NCBI GenBank assembly: GCA_012295275.1
Contig: CM022679.1
Location: forward strand, 8,077,169 to 8,141,168
Reading direction: 5' to 3'
DNA: 64,000 bases
Source of the DNA: Chrysomallon squamiferum
Lineage: Eukaryota > Mollusca > Gastropoda > Neomphalida > Peltospiridae
A program made the position numbers and the translations under genes. The number at the start of each line of letters is the position of its first letter. Position 1 is the first letter of the stretch. Of this stretch, positions 1 through 14,199 are shown piece by piece. The notes under the pieces are model-generated. The model had not been told where the DNA came from. It worked only from the letters and a program-made list of their open reading frames with translations, and did no database searches.

Positions 1-214
1 AGCAGTTTAGGTGACTTTTAATATAAATAATGTCTTCAACCGCATCTTGTTCCAGTGTCCATCTTTGTTTCTTCTTCAAGGTCGTCCCCGCAGCATTGAT
101 TTTATGGCCAAATGTCTCGGCTGTCAAATATTTTTTATCCTTCGTTATTAAGCCAACTTTCCATTGCCACAGTTCTTTATTGCTATGACCATTAACTCCG
201 TTAATCGCAGCCAT
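1..214 (-). CDS. FSCN: Fascin, N-terminal part of first coding exon (runs off the left edge)
   Basis: Actin-bundling protein that cross-links filaments in filopodia and microvilli (family knowledge). The minus frame from the ATG at 214 stays open to the window edge for 71 codons. After a short leader it reads like the first beta-trefoil of fascin: a WKVGLI strand (residues 18-23), KYLTAETFG (28-36), then LKKKQRWTLEQ (46-56) and IKSHL (65-69). In vertebrate fascin the serine just before LKKK is the protein kinase C site that controls actin binding; here that position is Thr45, which could play the same part (inference). The upstream region has a CRE and a CCAAT box. The gene is head-to-head with ALKBH5. 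The rest of the gene lies outside the window, so intactness cannot be judged. Confidence 0.88.
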   Translation of the reverse strand, partial: MAAINGVNGHSNKELWQWKVGLITKDKKYLTAETFGHKINAAGTTLKKKQRWTLEQDAVEDIIYIKSHLNC

Positions 215-394
215 TCTCGAAACACTTTTTTTTTTTACACGCTGAGTGTAATTTTCATCAATAAACAGAAAATAATAAATGACTTAAAAACCGTGCCGTT
301 TTTCTCTCTCAAGTCACACGCCAGCGCTAAACCTTCTTTCTTTTGTAAAACCCTTTTCCACAGTGAAATGCTTTAATGTGGAGTTTCAGAGCCA

Positions 395-426
395 TGACGT
401 CACCAGCTTAGATAGACGCCGATTGG
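395..426 (-). promoter_or_regulatory. Putative fascin promoter elements: CRE and CCAAT box
   Basis: A palindromic cAMP-response element TGACGTCA lies at 395-402. An ATTGG (CCAAT on the minus strand) lies at 422-426. Both are about 180-215 bp upstream of the fascin ATG and in CpG-containing DNA that stands out from the AT-rich surroundings. No TATA box is evident. The assignment is inferred from position and motif only. Confidence 0.4.
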
Positions 427-812
427 TTACTCATCAGACGCCGGTCCCCGATACCATAGCCTGACACTTTTGGACATCACATAGACGATAGTAATAATAG
501 GGATTGGTGTAGGCAGAATCAGATTAGGCTTTTTCTTTGTCGCTAAACATTATGAAGCGCGATGTAATCGGTGTTTACAAGTATTTCACGCCTCTATCGA
601 GCAGCAGTCCGTGACTTCCCCCATCGCGATAGAAGCTATAATGTACTGTCACTAAACCTTTTTATGTAAAATTATTGAAATTTGCTTCTTTTTATCATTA
701 TTATTATTAGTCGTAGTAGTATTAGTATTATTATAAAACAGGATTAGAAGTTATTTGATGACCCAGAAAATCAGTGATCACGTTTTCCTTTCAGTGTCAG
801 CTGTTTTTGCAT

Positions 813-814
<2 letters not shown>

Positions 815-855
<41 letters not shown>
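815..855. repeat. (CAT)n microsatellite
   Basis: About 13 uninterrupted CAT units, followed by a degenerate ATT tract to about 900. Confidence 0.9.
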
Positions 856-2088
856 GTATCATCATTATTATTATTATTAATAATATTATTATTATTATTT
901 TAATATATTCGCTACTATGACTACAAGTTCACAGATTAATTTATAACAAAACCTAGATATACAAAAAAGATATTTTACAACCATCCTAATAAAAGAAAAT
1001 AATTTTCTGCGATACAGTTTTTCAGTTACTAAATTTATTTCTTGTTGATGTTGTTAATGCTGTTATGTTTCTTGAAAACTTACACACATACAGTATATAT
1101 ATGTATATATACCGTAAGTAAGGTTTCAAGATATATATATATATAAAATATATTTTATGTTACAAAATATGATTCGAAATTAATAAAACGAATCCGCATT
1201 ATCCGCATTATCATCAAGTTATTAGAAGTAACTAGAAGACACAACTGTAGGCACCTGCACAGAACACAGACAATAACTCTTAGATACACTATCAATGAAT
1301 TATAATTACCGTAACAAGTGTTCGAAAAAATAAACACGGGAGATAACTACGAAAACCAGCATGGCATTTGTATAGCAGAGTTATTCTTTAATGATTGATT
1401 ATCAGATCATCTGCCTGTAGATAGATACACAAACAGACAAACAGACAGATAGATAGACAAACAGACAAACAGATAGATAGACAGATGGATAGATGGATAG
1501 ATAGACAAATAAATAAATTAATATTTACATTCTTTACAAAAATAATTTAAAAGTTCTTAATTTTCTTTCAAGATTTCAAATTTGTCAGTCTTAATTCTTA
1601 TATTTAATACATTTGAAGTCTGGAATCAAAAACATAAAATTTTTATGGCCCACTCATATATTGTAGCTGTTCCTTTCAAATGCCAGTTCTAAAGATATCC
1701 ATTTTAAATTGATCTAATAATTTCGTTTAACTTGTTTTGTTTTTTTTAGTAATTAAACCACTTCGACAATTAACGTGGCAGTTTATTATAATACCAAATT
1801 TGGCAATGTTTAGTTATTGCACGATGAACACAGTATATGGAATGATGACAAAATTCCGATTCTGGTGGTGGAGTTGTTCTCAAAGAATCCTGTACTTGGT
1901 TTATTTGAAACCGAATCTGCACATAAAATCTGTATCGTGGATTGAAATATTATTATCATCATGGTGGTCGTCATCTTCAGCATCATATTCATCGTCATTA
2001 TCATTATTATCTTCTTCGACGTCACAGTCGTTATCGCCGTAATAGTCATCATCATCGTCTACGTTCTCATAATATTCATTATCATCGT

Positions 2089-2091
<3 letters not shown>

Positions 2092-2151
<60 letters not shown>

Positions 2152-2163
2152 AGTAGTAGTAGT
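2092..2163. repeat. (ATT)n followed by (AGT)n microsatellite
   Basis: About 19 ATT units pass directly into four AGT-type units. The tract lies about 280 bp upstream of the ALKBH5 start. Confidence 0.9.
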
Positions 2164-2425
2164 ATGGGTAATTGATCTCATTTGTATAATTGTGTTTGAT
2201 GTTTGAAAATACATGCATGAATTAACGGGAATTACAGATTTGTTAATAGTAACAAAATACCTTACATCACAGTAAGAAACACAATTTACGGATTTATTTA
2301 TATTAAAAAATGATCACAATCTTTTAAAATTATATATTACAAGAAGATCTTATTAAAGTTGGAATCGCGTATCAGTGAAATAAAATTGGGTGGAATTTAC
2401 ATAACAAGTAATTTGCGGGGCTTAA

Positions 2426-4027
<1,602 letters not shown>

Positions 4028-7000
4028 ATTTATTTCAAATCTTTTTGTGGTAAAAAAAACGGCTGAGTGTTTGGAACACAACCATGATATTTAATAGGTT
4101 TTTTTTTTATAAACTCCAAGGAAATTAAAGTTACAGGTTTTGAGATGATCCAGAAAAATATAACATCTTTGTCAGTCATTCTTAATTATTTTTGTATACC
4201 TTGTTGAGTGGGCTGTCATCTTGCAGGTTTTGTAAACATTGTGATCATTAGACTTCAACACACATATTGTAATATTTGGAAGAATCATGGTTGTTTACCA
4301 AGTACTCTGCATCACAGATTATTTTTGTTATGGTGTTCTGTGTTTTGTTATGCCTTCAAAGGCAAATTTGTATAGTATTCAGAATTGCGTTTAAATTAAT
4401 TAGATTCCAGTTGAAAGATTTTGGGGCATTTTATTTGTATATTTATACAAAATCATGAAAATGTATTTTATAGTTTATTTTAAAGCTTATTGTGATTATG
4501 TATGTATATAAGTAATAATTAAAAAAAATGCCATAATTATCTGAAAGGTATGTATATATTGTTATTAAGTATATACCTCAGAAATCTTTATTTCCATCAG
4601 ATTGTATTTTTTATACTTAGTTGTTGGTTTTTTTTACAGAGTATTCAAGTGTATACAAAATGATGTCATAGTACATTGACTGTTCAAACCAAAGAGATAT
4701 TTTATTTTATTTTTGTTTTTGTTATTGATAATTTTCAATTATTGTTCACTAGCCAGCTGAAAGCAATTTGCTATTACCTCCAACAATTTTATTTTGAGTC
4801 AGAAAATCATATTTACAAGTGAGTTTTAAAGTATGTGAGTGCTAACCTTTCATTTGATGTGTGTTATCACTGCCATTTTCTTTCACTGAAAAAAATGTAG
4901 ATTACAACTTATTTCTTTTTTTTTTAAATAAATAAATATGGATAGAAAAATAAACATTTTTCAGGCTGTATATAAATTAATAAATAGAAAAAAATAGAAA
5001 ACAAAATTAAAAAATTATTTCAGTAAAAATTTTTCAAACATTGGCATTTTGTCTAACCACACAATTATCTTAGAAATGTTTTGGACAACTTGAAATAAAA
5101 AATGGCATTGTATTTTTAAAAAAATTATATATATATATATATATATTATTGTTAGAATTAAAAGAACTGAGTCATATTTGCCACATTTTCATTTCATCCT
5201 TTCCGCTTAGGACTACTGTTAATATAACGGATGTAAATAATCTAGAAAGGATCTGTTTTTATGTTAGATCTGAACTTGTTGATTTTCTTTTTAAACATTT
5301 TACTAGTTATTCAGGTGCTACTGTTTTAGTTGTACAGAAGAGACTGATTGTTTTAAATTCTTGAACACTCTGGGTGAAAGTATTATACTTGACCAGTATA
5401 ATAATATTACTATTTTTTCAATATATTAGCAAAAATTAAAAAAAAAAATAAACCTAAAGTATTTATTGTCATTGTTAAAATATTTTTAAAAACTTACTAA
5501 TATTCAAATTTGGCTTACATTGTTGTAAAATTTAAAAAGAAATTGAAAATTTGATTTATTCTTATCAGCAGACTTGACATGTAAAACAAGAAATCTTTTT
5601 TAGCTGTCTGCTCACTGTGATTCAACTGAGTACTAAACATTGGTGCAGTTTGTTACTAATTGACAGTTCTCTGTGAGGAGCATTAAGTACTAAAGATGGT
5701 TCAGCTTGTTGCTTAGTGAGAATTCTCCTTTAGCAGTATTGTGTTCAAAAGATGGTTCAATTTGTTGCTTAGTATGAATTCTCCTTTAAAAGTATTGTGT
5801 TCAAAAGATGGTTAAACTTGTTGCTCAGTAGGAATTCTCCTTTAGCAATTATTGAGTTCAAGAGCTGGCTCAGCTTTTTGCTTACAACATTCTTTTAGTA
5901 ATAAAAGTCAGAGCAGTAATAATTACTTTGCTAAAAATAAAGACAGAACTGAGTCAGTCGAAATTGTATTATTTTAAAAATGGACATATAAACATTTTAA
6001 TTAAAACGTAATAATAATAAAATAAGTTGTCATGGATTTTGTCAAAACCATTTCAGTAAAATTAGTTATAATATATTGTGCTTCAGCAGTGTTATTATTA
6101 GTATTACAGAAACTGGTCAAAATTAATATCTTTGTATTAATTTGTGTATTACAAAGAAAACAGTTTTCTTTCCGATAATTATCATGCATTTTTATAAAAC
6201 AAAGTCTTTTGCAAGATAATGTTATTTTGAAACAGGCTCCTGTTTTGATTGTAAATAATGCCTGTTGTATTTGTTGAAGTTTACGTTAGTTTGATGAAAT
6301 TAATATGCAGATATTAACAAATTGGATAGTTTTAAAGTTGAGTTTGTTATTTTATTGTTGTTGCAGATTGTTGTATTTTTATTTGAGATAAACTGTGAAG
6401 AATTTCTCAAAGGGACATAACTAGTGAAAATTAGGAAATGAGACTAATGAATTATTATATTACTTGATAAATCTTTTTTGATTATTATGTGAAGGATACT
6501 AATCATTAATTAATATTGTAATATTTAAATTTGTAATTTGTACAGATCTGAGTTTAAAATTGTGTTCATAATTTTAACAATTTTATTTAAATAAGATCAA
6601 AATATTAACATTATGAAAAAGAGAAAAAGATAACTTCATCAAAAATGTAGCCTGTATGTTGATAAAAATGGTCAGACCCAATGTAGTGTTTGACTTATAA
6701 ATACTAATTTAGTAATAAAGTACCTCTAGTCTATTTAGTGTCTTTCACTTTTTCTAATCGTAATTACTTTTTGTAGTTTAAACACACACACACTCTCAAA
6801 TAGATAATATAAAATCTATTTTTAATCAATGAAAGATTTACAGAGGAGAGCTAACAAACATTTATTCAAGTATAATAATTAAATTTAAATATTTACCTGG
6901 AAACAAAATATAACTTCATACAAATTTCCCTTTCAAGAAGTAGGGAATGTAAATAATCTCCCTTTTTATAGTTCAATAATGATGCAGCCGTCTGTTCAGT

Positions 7001-8129
7001 CTGTAATGATATTTTGCTCATTTAATTTAAATAAATAAATAAATATTGAAAATATTTTTGTCACAGAAAGTGTCCAGTATTTCATATATTACTGTATTTG
7101 GGAGTTGCACTTAATTGAAAATAGAATCCAAATCAATAATGAAAAACAAATCCTATCAATAATGAATTTAAGTTAGAATGAAAGTGAAAATTTAAAAATT
7201 ATTTTCTGTTGAAATGATGAGAGTAATCATGTGACAAATTTGATTAACTGGCAGAATGTTAATCTTTTTCATGACATTTACATGAGTTTATGTTACTAAG
7301 TCTTAACCATTACACATCATAAATAAAATAAAATATTCCCATAATTTAATTGAATCATCAAAATCTAGATAAAAGAGCAAAATAATTTAGAAATGATCAT
7401 TTTATTTGATTCTGAATTGAACATTATTTAATAAATATAGAAATATAACCAAAAGTTTTAAAAACCAGTGCCATTCAAAATATTTTTTTAATTTTAAAAT
7501 GAATATAAAAAAATTCAATCATCTGATTTTATAAAACTTTTTTTTTTTTTTGCTGTTTAATACAAAGCACATTTTTTGTTCAGTTTGTTGTTTCATACTA
7601 TCTTTTCTAATTTTGATATTTTCATTAGAAATTGTGACATAAGATGTGTTTCAAGTTTGATGAAAATTTGATAAATTACAGTACTGAATATTTGTACAAT
7701 TACTCCATACTTTGGTGGTTTTTGTTAAGGAATGTTGCAATAAACTGAAATTTAAAAATATCTTTTGTCATTTGTTTTTAGACTTTTCAATTTAAATAAC
7801 ACACAACATGCACATGCATACACACCTATACATAAACACAAATGTAGGAAAAACTATTTCTTTTTAAAAGAATTCACAAAACACTGTTTTTGAATAAATG
7901 TACGTAAGTGTGCATTGATGGTATAAGAGAGAAAAACACCAAGAGATTTCTATCAGATATACAAACACACAGACATAAATAAACAATTGAAATAAATATT
8001 TGTAAAAATGTTAAAAATCATCTGAACCTATAGTCATAAAATAATCTGAATTTTGCTTCATCTTAATTATTAAATTTCATTTTATTTTATTATTACACTT
8101 CAGTAAAGCATAGTATAATATAGTATAGT

Positions 8130-8160
<31 letters not shown>

Positions 8161-9904
8161 TTTTATTTTGTTTTGTTTTATTTTTTTTATTTCATTATAT
8201 TTTATTTCATATTATTATGTTATGTTATATTATATTTTATTATATTATATTATAGTTTTCTTAAATCTTGATTTCATGTGCAGGGTAATATTTTTACAAA
8301 AATATGTATTAATAAATATTTCATTTGGTTCTAAAATAATTAATTCTTGGTGGTAATTACTATGTTCTTTTCTGAATGAGCACAAAAACAAAAATCTGTT
8401 ATTTTATTTTGTTTTATTATCATTTTTTAAATATGCTTTAGGTGGAGTAATGTTAATGACAAATAATATATAACATTGTTAATATCAGTGTGCTGAATTT
8501 TTTTTTTTTACAATATTAATTTTACTGTACTATTAATCAAAGTTATGGCCATTTGTAATCGATGATGCATATGGAAATAATTTCACTTCTATTTGTGCTA
8601 TGCGGTAATATTACGACACGAATAGCTACGGTTAATAATTATAGTTATCTAACACGTGTGGTTACATCACGATAACCGTATGTAACTGTCGAGTCAATAA
8701 CATATCTAAGCTGATAACACAAATCTGCGGTATTATATGATCGTGTGGATGATGGATGAATCAGTTTGGGTGCGATCGTGGGCGTATATTAGTTTGATGT
8801 GAAAATTCCCTTTATAATCTGCTAACTTATTTACTAATAATTGTTTGCTGTTATCTGCGATTCAAGAATAAAATAAATGAAGTAAAACTGAATTCCTGTA
8901 TGACTGAATGAATTAATGAAACGTTTTACGACAATTTTCACGTCCGTCATTGTACGGCGCGAGTCATGTTCATGCGCACTCTTGCATGCGAGTTTGTATT
9001 GGGGTGGGGGATCACTCTTATTGATTAACAGCAAAGGACACACCCACGCCCACACACCCACACACACGCACGCACGCACGCACATACACACATACGAATT
9101 AAGTGTATTAAAAACTATTCTCTGGAAACTACTTTGAAGTGGTTTTAAATTTGATGTTCAATGAAAATAAAAAAAAAAGAGACTTTATTTTGTTGTTTCT
9201 TAAATTTGGTGTGGACGTGCAATGTTACACTAACATAGTGAATAAATTAGCTTTTTATTAGCTTTTTTTTTTTTAATTTAAATGTAGTTAATTATTTATT
9301 TCAATGCGTAAAATTACCGAATGTGCATTAAAAAGGAAATAATTTGTGGTTTTGTACCCGAAAAATAAACATATAGATAAAATTAAAACAAACAACAAAC
9401 AAAAGAAACGAACAAATAACAAAAACAATGCTTTGATTGCACAGTATTTTAATTATTACAATCTTTCTATAAAAAAAAAAAAAGCACATAAAAATAACAA
9501 TACACATTTGTGAATTTTGTAATAACATAAGTAAAGCTAAAAACAACAATACAAAAATTAAAAAATAACAATAAATTAAAATCATATGATAAATTAGGTG
9601 GTTTTTTTTGGTTTATTGTAGATTTTTTTTTTTTTTTTTTTAATCTAATTTATAACACTTTTGATATGTTATTTAAAAAAATGGATAACAGTTTTAAATA
9701 AAAATTATACAATATTTTGATATGCTATAAGACAAAACTTAAAAAATAAATAAACAATATAAAATTAAGTATTTCCAAAAACTGATGATACAAATGATGG
9801 AAAAATGACGAAATATTTGTATAAATGAGTTTGTCTACCCGACATATAATCATTATCTTATGATGTATTTTACCTGATTTACAAACACATATTTATATTC
9901 CAAA
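4028..9904. other. ALKBH5 3' UTR and AT-rich intergenic DNA
   Basis: The ALKBH5 3' UTR starts here, but its end cannot be fixed because AATAAA-like strings are common (for example near 5094 and 7738). A 56-bp tandem repeat lies at about 5639-5885. Simple tracts include (AT)n near 5127-5146, poly-T near 8131-8159 and CA/CG-rich CACA(C/CG) tracts near 9045-9090. The stretch 8540-9010 is less AT-rich with scattered CpGs, but no conserved protein could be read in it. No other gene recognised. Confidence 0.55.
5639..5885. repeat. 56-bp tandem repeat, about four and a half units
   Basis: Units starting GATGGTTCA lie at about 5639 (diverged), 5695, 5751, 5807 and 5864 (partial). Spacing is 56, 56 and 57 bp between the clearer units. 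Each carries a GAATTCTCCTTT core. The array is probably in or just beyond the ALKBH5 3' UTR. Confidence 0.8.
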
Positions 9905-10455
9905 TTTCAGAACATTCTAGCCAACAAAACTTACAACAATAAGCATCCAGTTAAATACAAGATTTACCAAGGCGAACATTTCAGAAAATTCTGCTGAACT
10001 TACAACAATAAGCATCCAGTTAAATACAAGATTTACCAAGGCGAACATTTCAGAAAATTCTGCTGAACTTACAACAATAAGCATCCAGTTAAATACAAGA
10101 TTTACCAAGGCGCACATGTCAGAAAATTTGCAGAACTTACAACAATAAGTACCCAGCTAAATACAAGATTTACCAAGGCGCACATTTCAGAAAATTTTGC
10201 TGAACTTACAACAATAAGTACCCAGCTTAATACAAAATTTACCAAAACGCACATTTCAGAATATTTTGCAGAACTTACAACAATAAGTACCCAATTTAAT
10301 ATATGATAAACACAAGCGTACATTTCAGAATATTCTACTGAACTTACAATAAATATCCAACTTAAAGTAAAATGTACCAAAGCTCGTGTTTCAGACTATT
10401 TTGCAGAACTTACAACAATAAGTACACAACTTACTTAATACAAGATAAAGCCAGA
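9905..10455. repeat. 69-bp minisatellite, about eight units
   Basis: The word ACTTACAACAATAAG recurs at 9929, 9998, 10067, 10135, 10204, 10273, 10342 (slightly altered) and 10408. Steps are 69, 69, 68, 69, 69, 69 and 66 bp. The first three units are almost identical and units diverge to the right. Because 69 is 23 codons, the minus strand stays open and would encode 23-residue hydrophobic repeats. The 68- and 66-bp units break that frame, so I treat it as noncoding. Confidence 0.9.
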
Positions 10456-11052
10456 CGCTTAAATGTGCACGTATTCAAAACAAAAGATAAATTCTGCATC
10501 ACAGTGTGCCCTATAGTCCTAATACGCCTCACCGTTAAGAAATTAATATCACTTTTTCCATTAAAGACAGCGTATTTAATAATAATAATAATAATAATAA
10601 TAATTTCAAAATGAAAACATGAGTTCATGAAACAGTTTTGGAAACACGTACGTGTGGTGAACAATGCAATACAAAAGGCAAAATACCGGGTTACATGTTC
10701 TTCGTTCGTGTTTTGATTATTACTTCAACCAAATCTAAAGTCACAAAACATTACATATACAGTTATCAAAAAAACCCACAAAAATCTCCCCAAAAAACAA
10801 GAACACACGCACAAAACAAAACGTGTTACACAGCTACTTTGTGCGTTGTGTATCACAAACTAATTTTAAAATAATACAGGATTGGGCATCGAATATCAAA
10901 TCACACTGCGTTGCATTCTATTACATTATAACACCAGTAGCTAATATTTGGAAATAAATAAAACGCGAGGTATAACAAATAAATCCACAGCAACTATTTT
11001 ATCACATAAAATGCACAATCATGCATGCACATACGTACACATTCATTTACTA

Positions 11053-11097
<45 letters not shown>

Positions 11098-11640
11098 CAT
11101 GTTTTTTTTACAACCTCAGTCTTTCCGATTTCTCGGTCTTCGTCTCAGTGAATGTATGTATATAAACTGTAAATTTCAAATTCTCTTAGATCATTGGCAT
11201 TTAACCCGTTTCTTACATTGTATATCTAAAGGATACTTAACCCTGAGAGATGAATTATGGATTTAATGATTTAAAATATTATGATTCTTTGTTTATAAAT
11301 GTGATTGTCTAAAGCTCAAACCGTGTAAACCATCAAACTTGAGTCATGTTTATGTAATGTCAATAAGAATTTTTCTATTTCTGAAGACTTTATATTGAGA
11401 AAACGTTAATTACATGTTAAGAAAAATCAGAATGTTTTAGAAATTTAATTTCAAAACTATCTCGATTTTAGATGAAAATAGAAAAAAACTTCGTATTTTA
11501 GTATCGTTAACGTCACTCCGTATTTTCACTTCTTTTTAAAAGAATTAAAAGTTTGAATGTAACAAGGAAAATAATAATAATAATAATAGTAGTAGTAGCA
11601 GTAGCAGTAGTGGTAGTAGTAGTGTTTTGTTATTTGTTTT
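10456..11640. other. Intergenic DNA downstream of copy 1
   Basis: Holds (AAT)n at about 10579-10604 and 11054-11097, and an AAT/AGT compound tract near 11570-11625 next to the 3' end of copy 1. No conserved protein or RNA gene recognised. The 3' UTR of copy 1 should lie at the right end, but no convincing polyadenylation signal was picked out. Confidence 0.5.
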
Positions 11641-13626
11641 CTACTTCAAAATAACAATGCATATCACTAAAGATATGATATGTATCATGATATTCAATAA
11701 TTCGAATCCAGATCCTGATGACATTTTATTCGTCAACATATTATGCTCTACGTTCTTGAAATCGCCCTGAACCACTAGCAGAGATGTCAGTGGAGTAACA
11801 AATCCGTTTTTCAGCGACATATTTAGAGCTTTGCTTTCAAGCATTTCAGCCTCTTCGTCGCTCTCAGCAACTGCCATTTCTCGTAGTAAATCCTTTATTT
11901 TAAGATAAGCGTAAAGCTTGCAGACAGCTCCAGTCTCTTTGGGTAGCAACAGTTTTCTGGACACGACCTTCAGATTCATTTTCCCTTCTTTGGAGACGCC
12001 GACAACACTAACGTGCATTTTGTCAGGCCTGTCTATTTTCGTCTTCGTTCTGCCTGCAACAACAATTTCAGTTCCGTCAAAATACTGGAGATATTTCACC
12101 TGCGTTACTTGTTCAGGATCAACATCGTTCGTGTCGTATTTTATGTCGACGTTCATCAGAACGGGAGATTCGATTTCTAAATAGAAATTGGTTAGCTGAC
12201 TGCTGGCGTCTTGCTCATCGTAAATTCGACGCATAAAGCCGCTGTTTTCCCATGAAACCCGCTTCAGGAATTCAGTGTTCAAGTTAAAGCCAAAGGCCAG
12301 TGAGAATATGGCTATACGATTCGGTCCGTTGTTAGCTTCCAGCACGTTGTTTCGAATGGTTTTTGTGTTAGTGACTCCATTTGTCGGATCTCCGTCGGTC
12401 AGAAATACAATGAGATTAGCCCTTGTTCCTTCAACGTCCATCGAATTCTTCAACACGTTTACAGCTTCCAATAACGCTTCATTAATATCCGTGCCACCCT
12501 CAGCTTGGACGTTTTCTCTGGCGTACACTTTTGCCCTTTCAATGTTATTCTTGTCGGCGACTTGCATCTTAGGTGCCCAGGTTCGCACAGATTGGTCGAA
12601 TAATAAAATATTAAATATATCTCCCGATTTGAGTTTGTCGAGAATAACCAGAAGAGATTCTCTAGCTTGTTTTATTTTGTTTCCCGACATGGATCCGCTG
12701 ATGTCTACAACAAATACAATGTTCTTACCCAACGGTTGAAGATTTTTTGGTGCCAAGTAGTGGTTGAAGCAGTCGTCTTTAATGATCATAACTCCTCCAT
12801 CTTGTCTCTGATTGACATCATACGTTACTACGAATTCACCGTCAATTCCAGATTTGACATCAAACGTCTTCTGTTCTTCGACTGTTGGTTTATAAATAAT
12901 AGCTCTTGTTGTTGGTGACGCAAGGAGATTAGTATTACCTCCAGAATCCGTCATTTCCGTGGTGTTTTGGGGTAACGTGAAAGTAAATTCTTTGAAACCT
13001 TGTGGTTCATTGAAATCTGCTTTCAGTGTGAGATCAGGAACAATCTGCAGAGGCTGGATGTTGAATCTCTGAATATATTTAAATCGACGACGTTCTAGGA
13101 GTTCTTGGTACGTGAGTTCAAATGATACCTCGGAGTTGGCTGCGACATTAACGTTAATGTTAAAGATATCCATATCTCTTCTCATCTTTATATTACCTTC
13201 ACTGACCTGCCCTGCAGTCTGACCATGTTTTTTAGCTTCATCGTACTTCTTCTGCGCTTCTTTCTTCTCGTACACTTGTGCCAGGAACCTGGTGCCATTG
13301 ATAACCAATGCGAATTTCGATATGAATGCTGTCTGAGGAATCTGTACGGTAAATGTCGCTTCTCTACTCGTGTTTTGTTTATTCACCATTCGGCTGAACA
13401 CAACGACAGTAGCAAATCGAGCTTCTACTTGAGACGAAATTCGAAACTCCGCAATGTCAGGTTGACCTCCTGCCGCAAGGCCGAGATTCCCCGATCGTTT
13501 TTGCCTCGTTTTATCTTCCCCAAATACAAACACCGACTTCTCCTTTACAGAGGCGCCGCACACGTGAAAAAGACACGCATTAACCAAACCTGTTACACCT
13601 ATCACGAGAAAGATGTTCACATTCAT
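11641..13626 (-). CDS. Copy 1: secreted VIT-VWA protein (ITIH-like), diverged founder-type gene, intronless
   Basis: 661 residues from an ATG at 13626, uninterrupted. An N-terminal signal peptide probably ends near residue 25. A furin-type site RQKR (41-44) follows, so a short propeptide may be removed. The VIT domain runs from about residue 58 to 190. The VWA domain covers about 300-480 with complete MIDAS residues: D308, S310, S312, T379 and D411. The C-terminus keeps the ITIH-family SLKNGFVTPLTS motif, then an SSGSG stretch and a 15-residue hydrophobic end, a good GPI-anchor signal candidate. The family heavy chains of about 900 residues carry a further C-terminal domain for chondroitin/hyaluronan linkage; it is missing. 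The protein is related along its whole length to the array copies but clearly diverged. The furin site is absent from the others. Molecular role unknown; adhesion or matrix binding through the metal site is inferred. Confidence 0.9.
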   Translation of the reverse strand: MNVNIFLVIGVTGLVNACLFHVCGASVKEKSVFVFGEDKTRQKRSGNLGLAAGGQPDIAEFRISSQVEARFATVVVFSRMVNKQNTSREATFTVQIPQTAFISKFALVINGTRFLAQVYEKKEAQKKYDEAKKHGQTAGQVSEGNIKMRRDMDIFNINVNVAANSEVSFELTYQELLERRRFKYIQRFNIQPLQIVPDLTLKADFNEPQGFKEFTFTLPQNTTEMTDSGGNTNLLASPTTRAIIYKPTVEEQKTFDVKSGIDGEFVVTYDVNQRQDGGVMIIKDDCFNHYLAPKNLQPLGKNIVFVVDISGSMSGNKIKQARESLLVILDKLKSGDIFNILLFDQSVRTWAPKMQVADKNNIERAKVYARENVQAEGGTDINEALLEAVNVLKNSMDVEGTRANLIVFLTDGDPTNGVTNTKTIRNNVLEANNGPNRIAIFSLAFGFNLNTEFLKRVSWENSGFMRRIYDEQDASSQLTNFYLEIESPVLMNVDIKYDTNDVDPEQVTQVKYLQYFDGTEIVVAGRTKTKIDRPDKMHVSVVGVSKEGKMNLKVVSRKLLLPKETGAVCKLYAYLKIKDLLREMAVAESDEEAEMLESKALNMSLKNGFVTPLTSLLVVQGDFKNVEHNMLTNKMSSGSGFELLNIMIHIISLVICIVILK

Positions 13627-13689
13627 TGCGGTGTATTTTTAAAATATTATTATCCAGTCGATATCATTTCCTCGTTCTACCAAACGTCG

Positions 13690-13740
13690 CCTTGCATATG
13701 ACAGTTTCGCAGACATGCGCATAACTATTTAAATCGATAG
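13690..13740 (-). promoter_or_regulatory. Possible core promoter of copy 1
   Basis: On the minus strand an ATTTAAATAG TATA-like stretch lies near 13725-13735, about 100 bp upstream of the ATG. TGTCATATG, a possible initiator, follows about 25-30 bp downstream. Motif-based guess only. Confidence 0.25.
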
Positions 13741-14160
13741 ACCGGTGGCTATTTCTGCAAGGATAAACCAATCAATAACTGATGTCAGCCTATTTTTAAT
13801 GAAAGTGAGTGAAAAATCAATTACAGAATAGATTATACTGTTACTACTCTTATAATAATTTATGCTTAAATATTTTAATGTTATTTTGTCGAGCCAGTTA
13901 AAGAAATATAGGAGGAAATATTATAATTAAAATAAACGAAGAAAATATAAAGTAAGAAAAAAAAAAAAAAAAAAAAATAAAATAAAATAAATAAATAAAT
14001 CACTGGAACACACAGTGAGAAGTCTGACAAGGTTTGATTGACCACAGAAACAGAATGACTAAAAAATGGAAATAAAAAAAGTAATAATAATAATAATAAA
14101 ATAAATTTTAAACAGAATGATAAAAATTCTTGTATTAGCAAATATATAAAATTAATAAAA

Positions 14161-14199
<39 letters not shown>

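Noticed and set aside
164-376. Plus-strand open frame of 70 codons at the left edge
   Set aside because: Antisense to the fascin exon and its leader; no family similarity.
1942-2175. Frames rich in Ile, Leu or His around 1.9-2.2 kb
   Set aside because: Translations of ATT, CAT and similar microsatellites.
8540-9010. Possible extra gene or promoter in a less AT-rich patch
   Set aside because: No conserved protein, splice pattern or clear core promoter could be read; left as intergenic.
9917-10380. Minus-strand frames with repeating 23-residue units
   Set aside because: Produced by the 69-bp tandem repeat; units of 68 and 66 bp break the frame and there is no start or stop context of a gene.
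9905-10455. CRISPR-like array
   Set aside because: Whole units repeat without unique spacers, and the DNA is eukaryotic; it is a minisatellite.
12275-12739. Long plus-strand frames opposite copy 1 and similar ones opposite every array copy
   Set aside because: Antisense shadows of the conserved coding sequence; they recur because the sense strand recurs.
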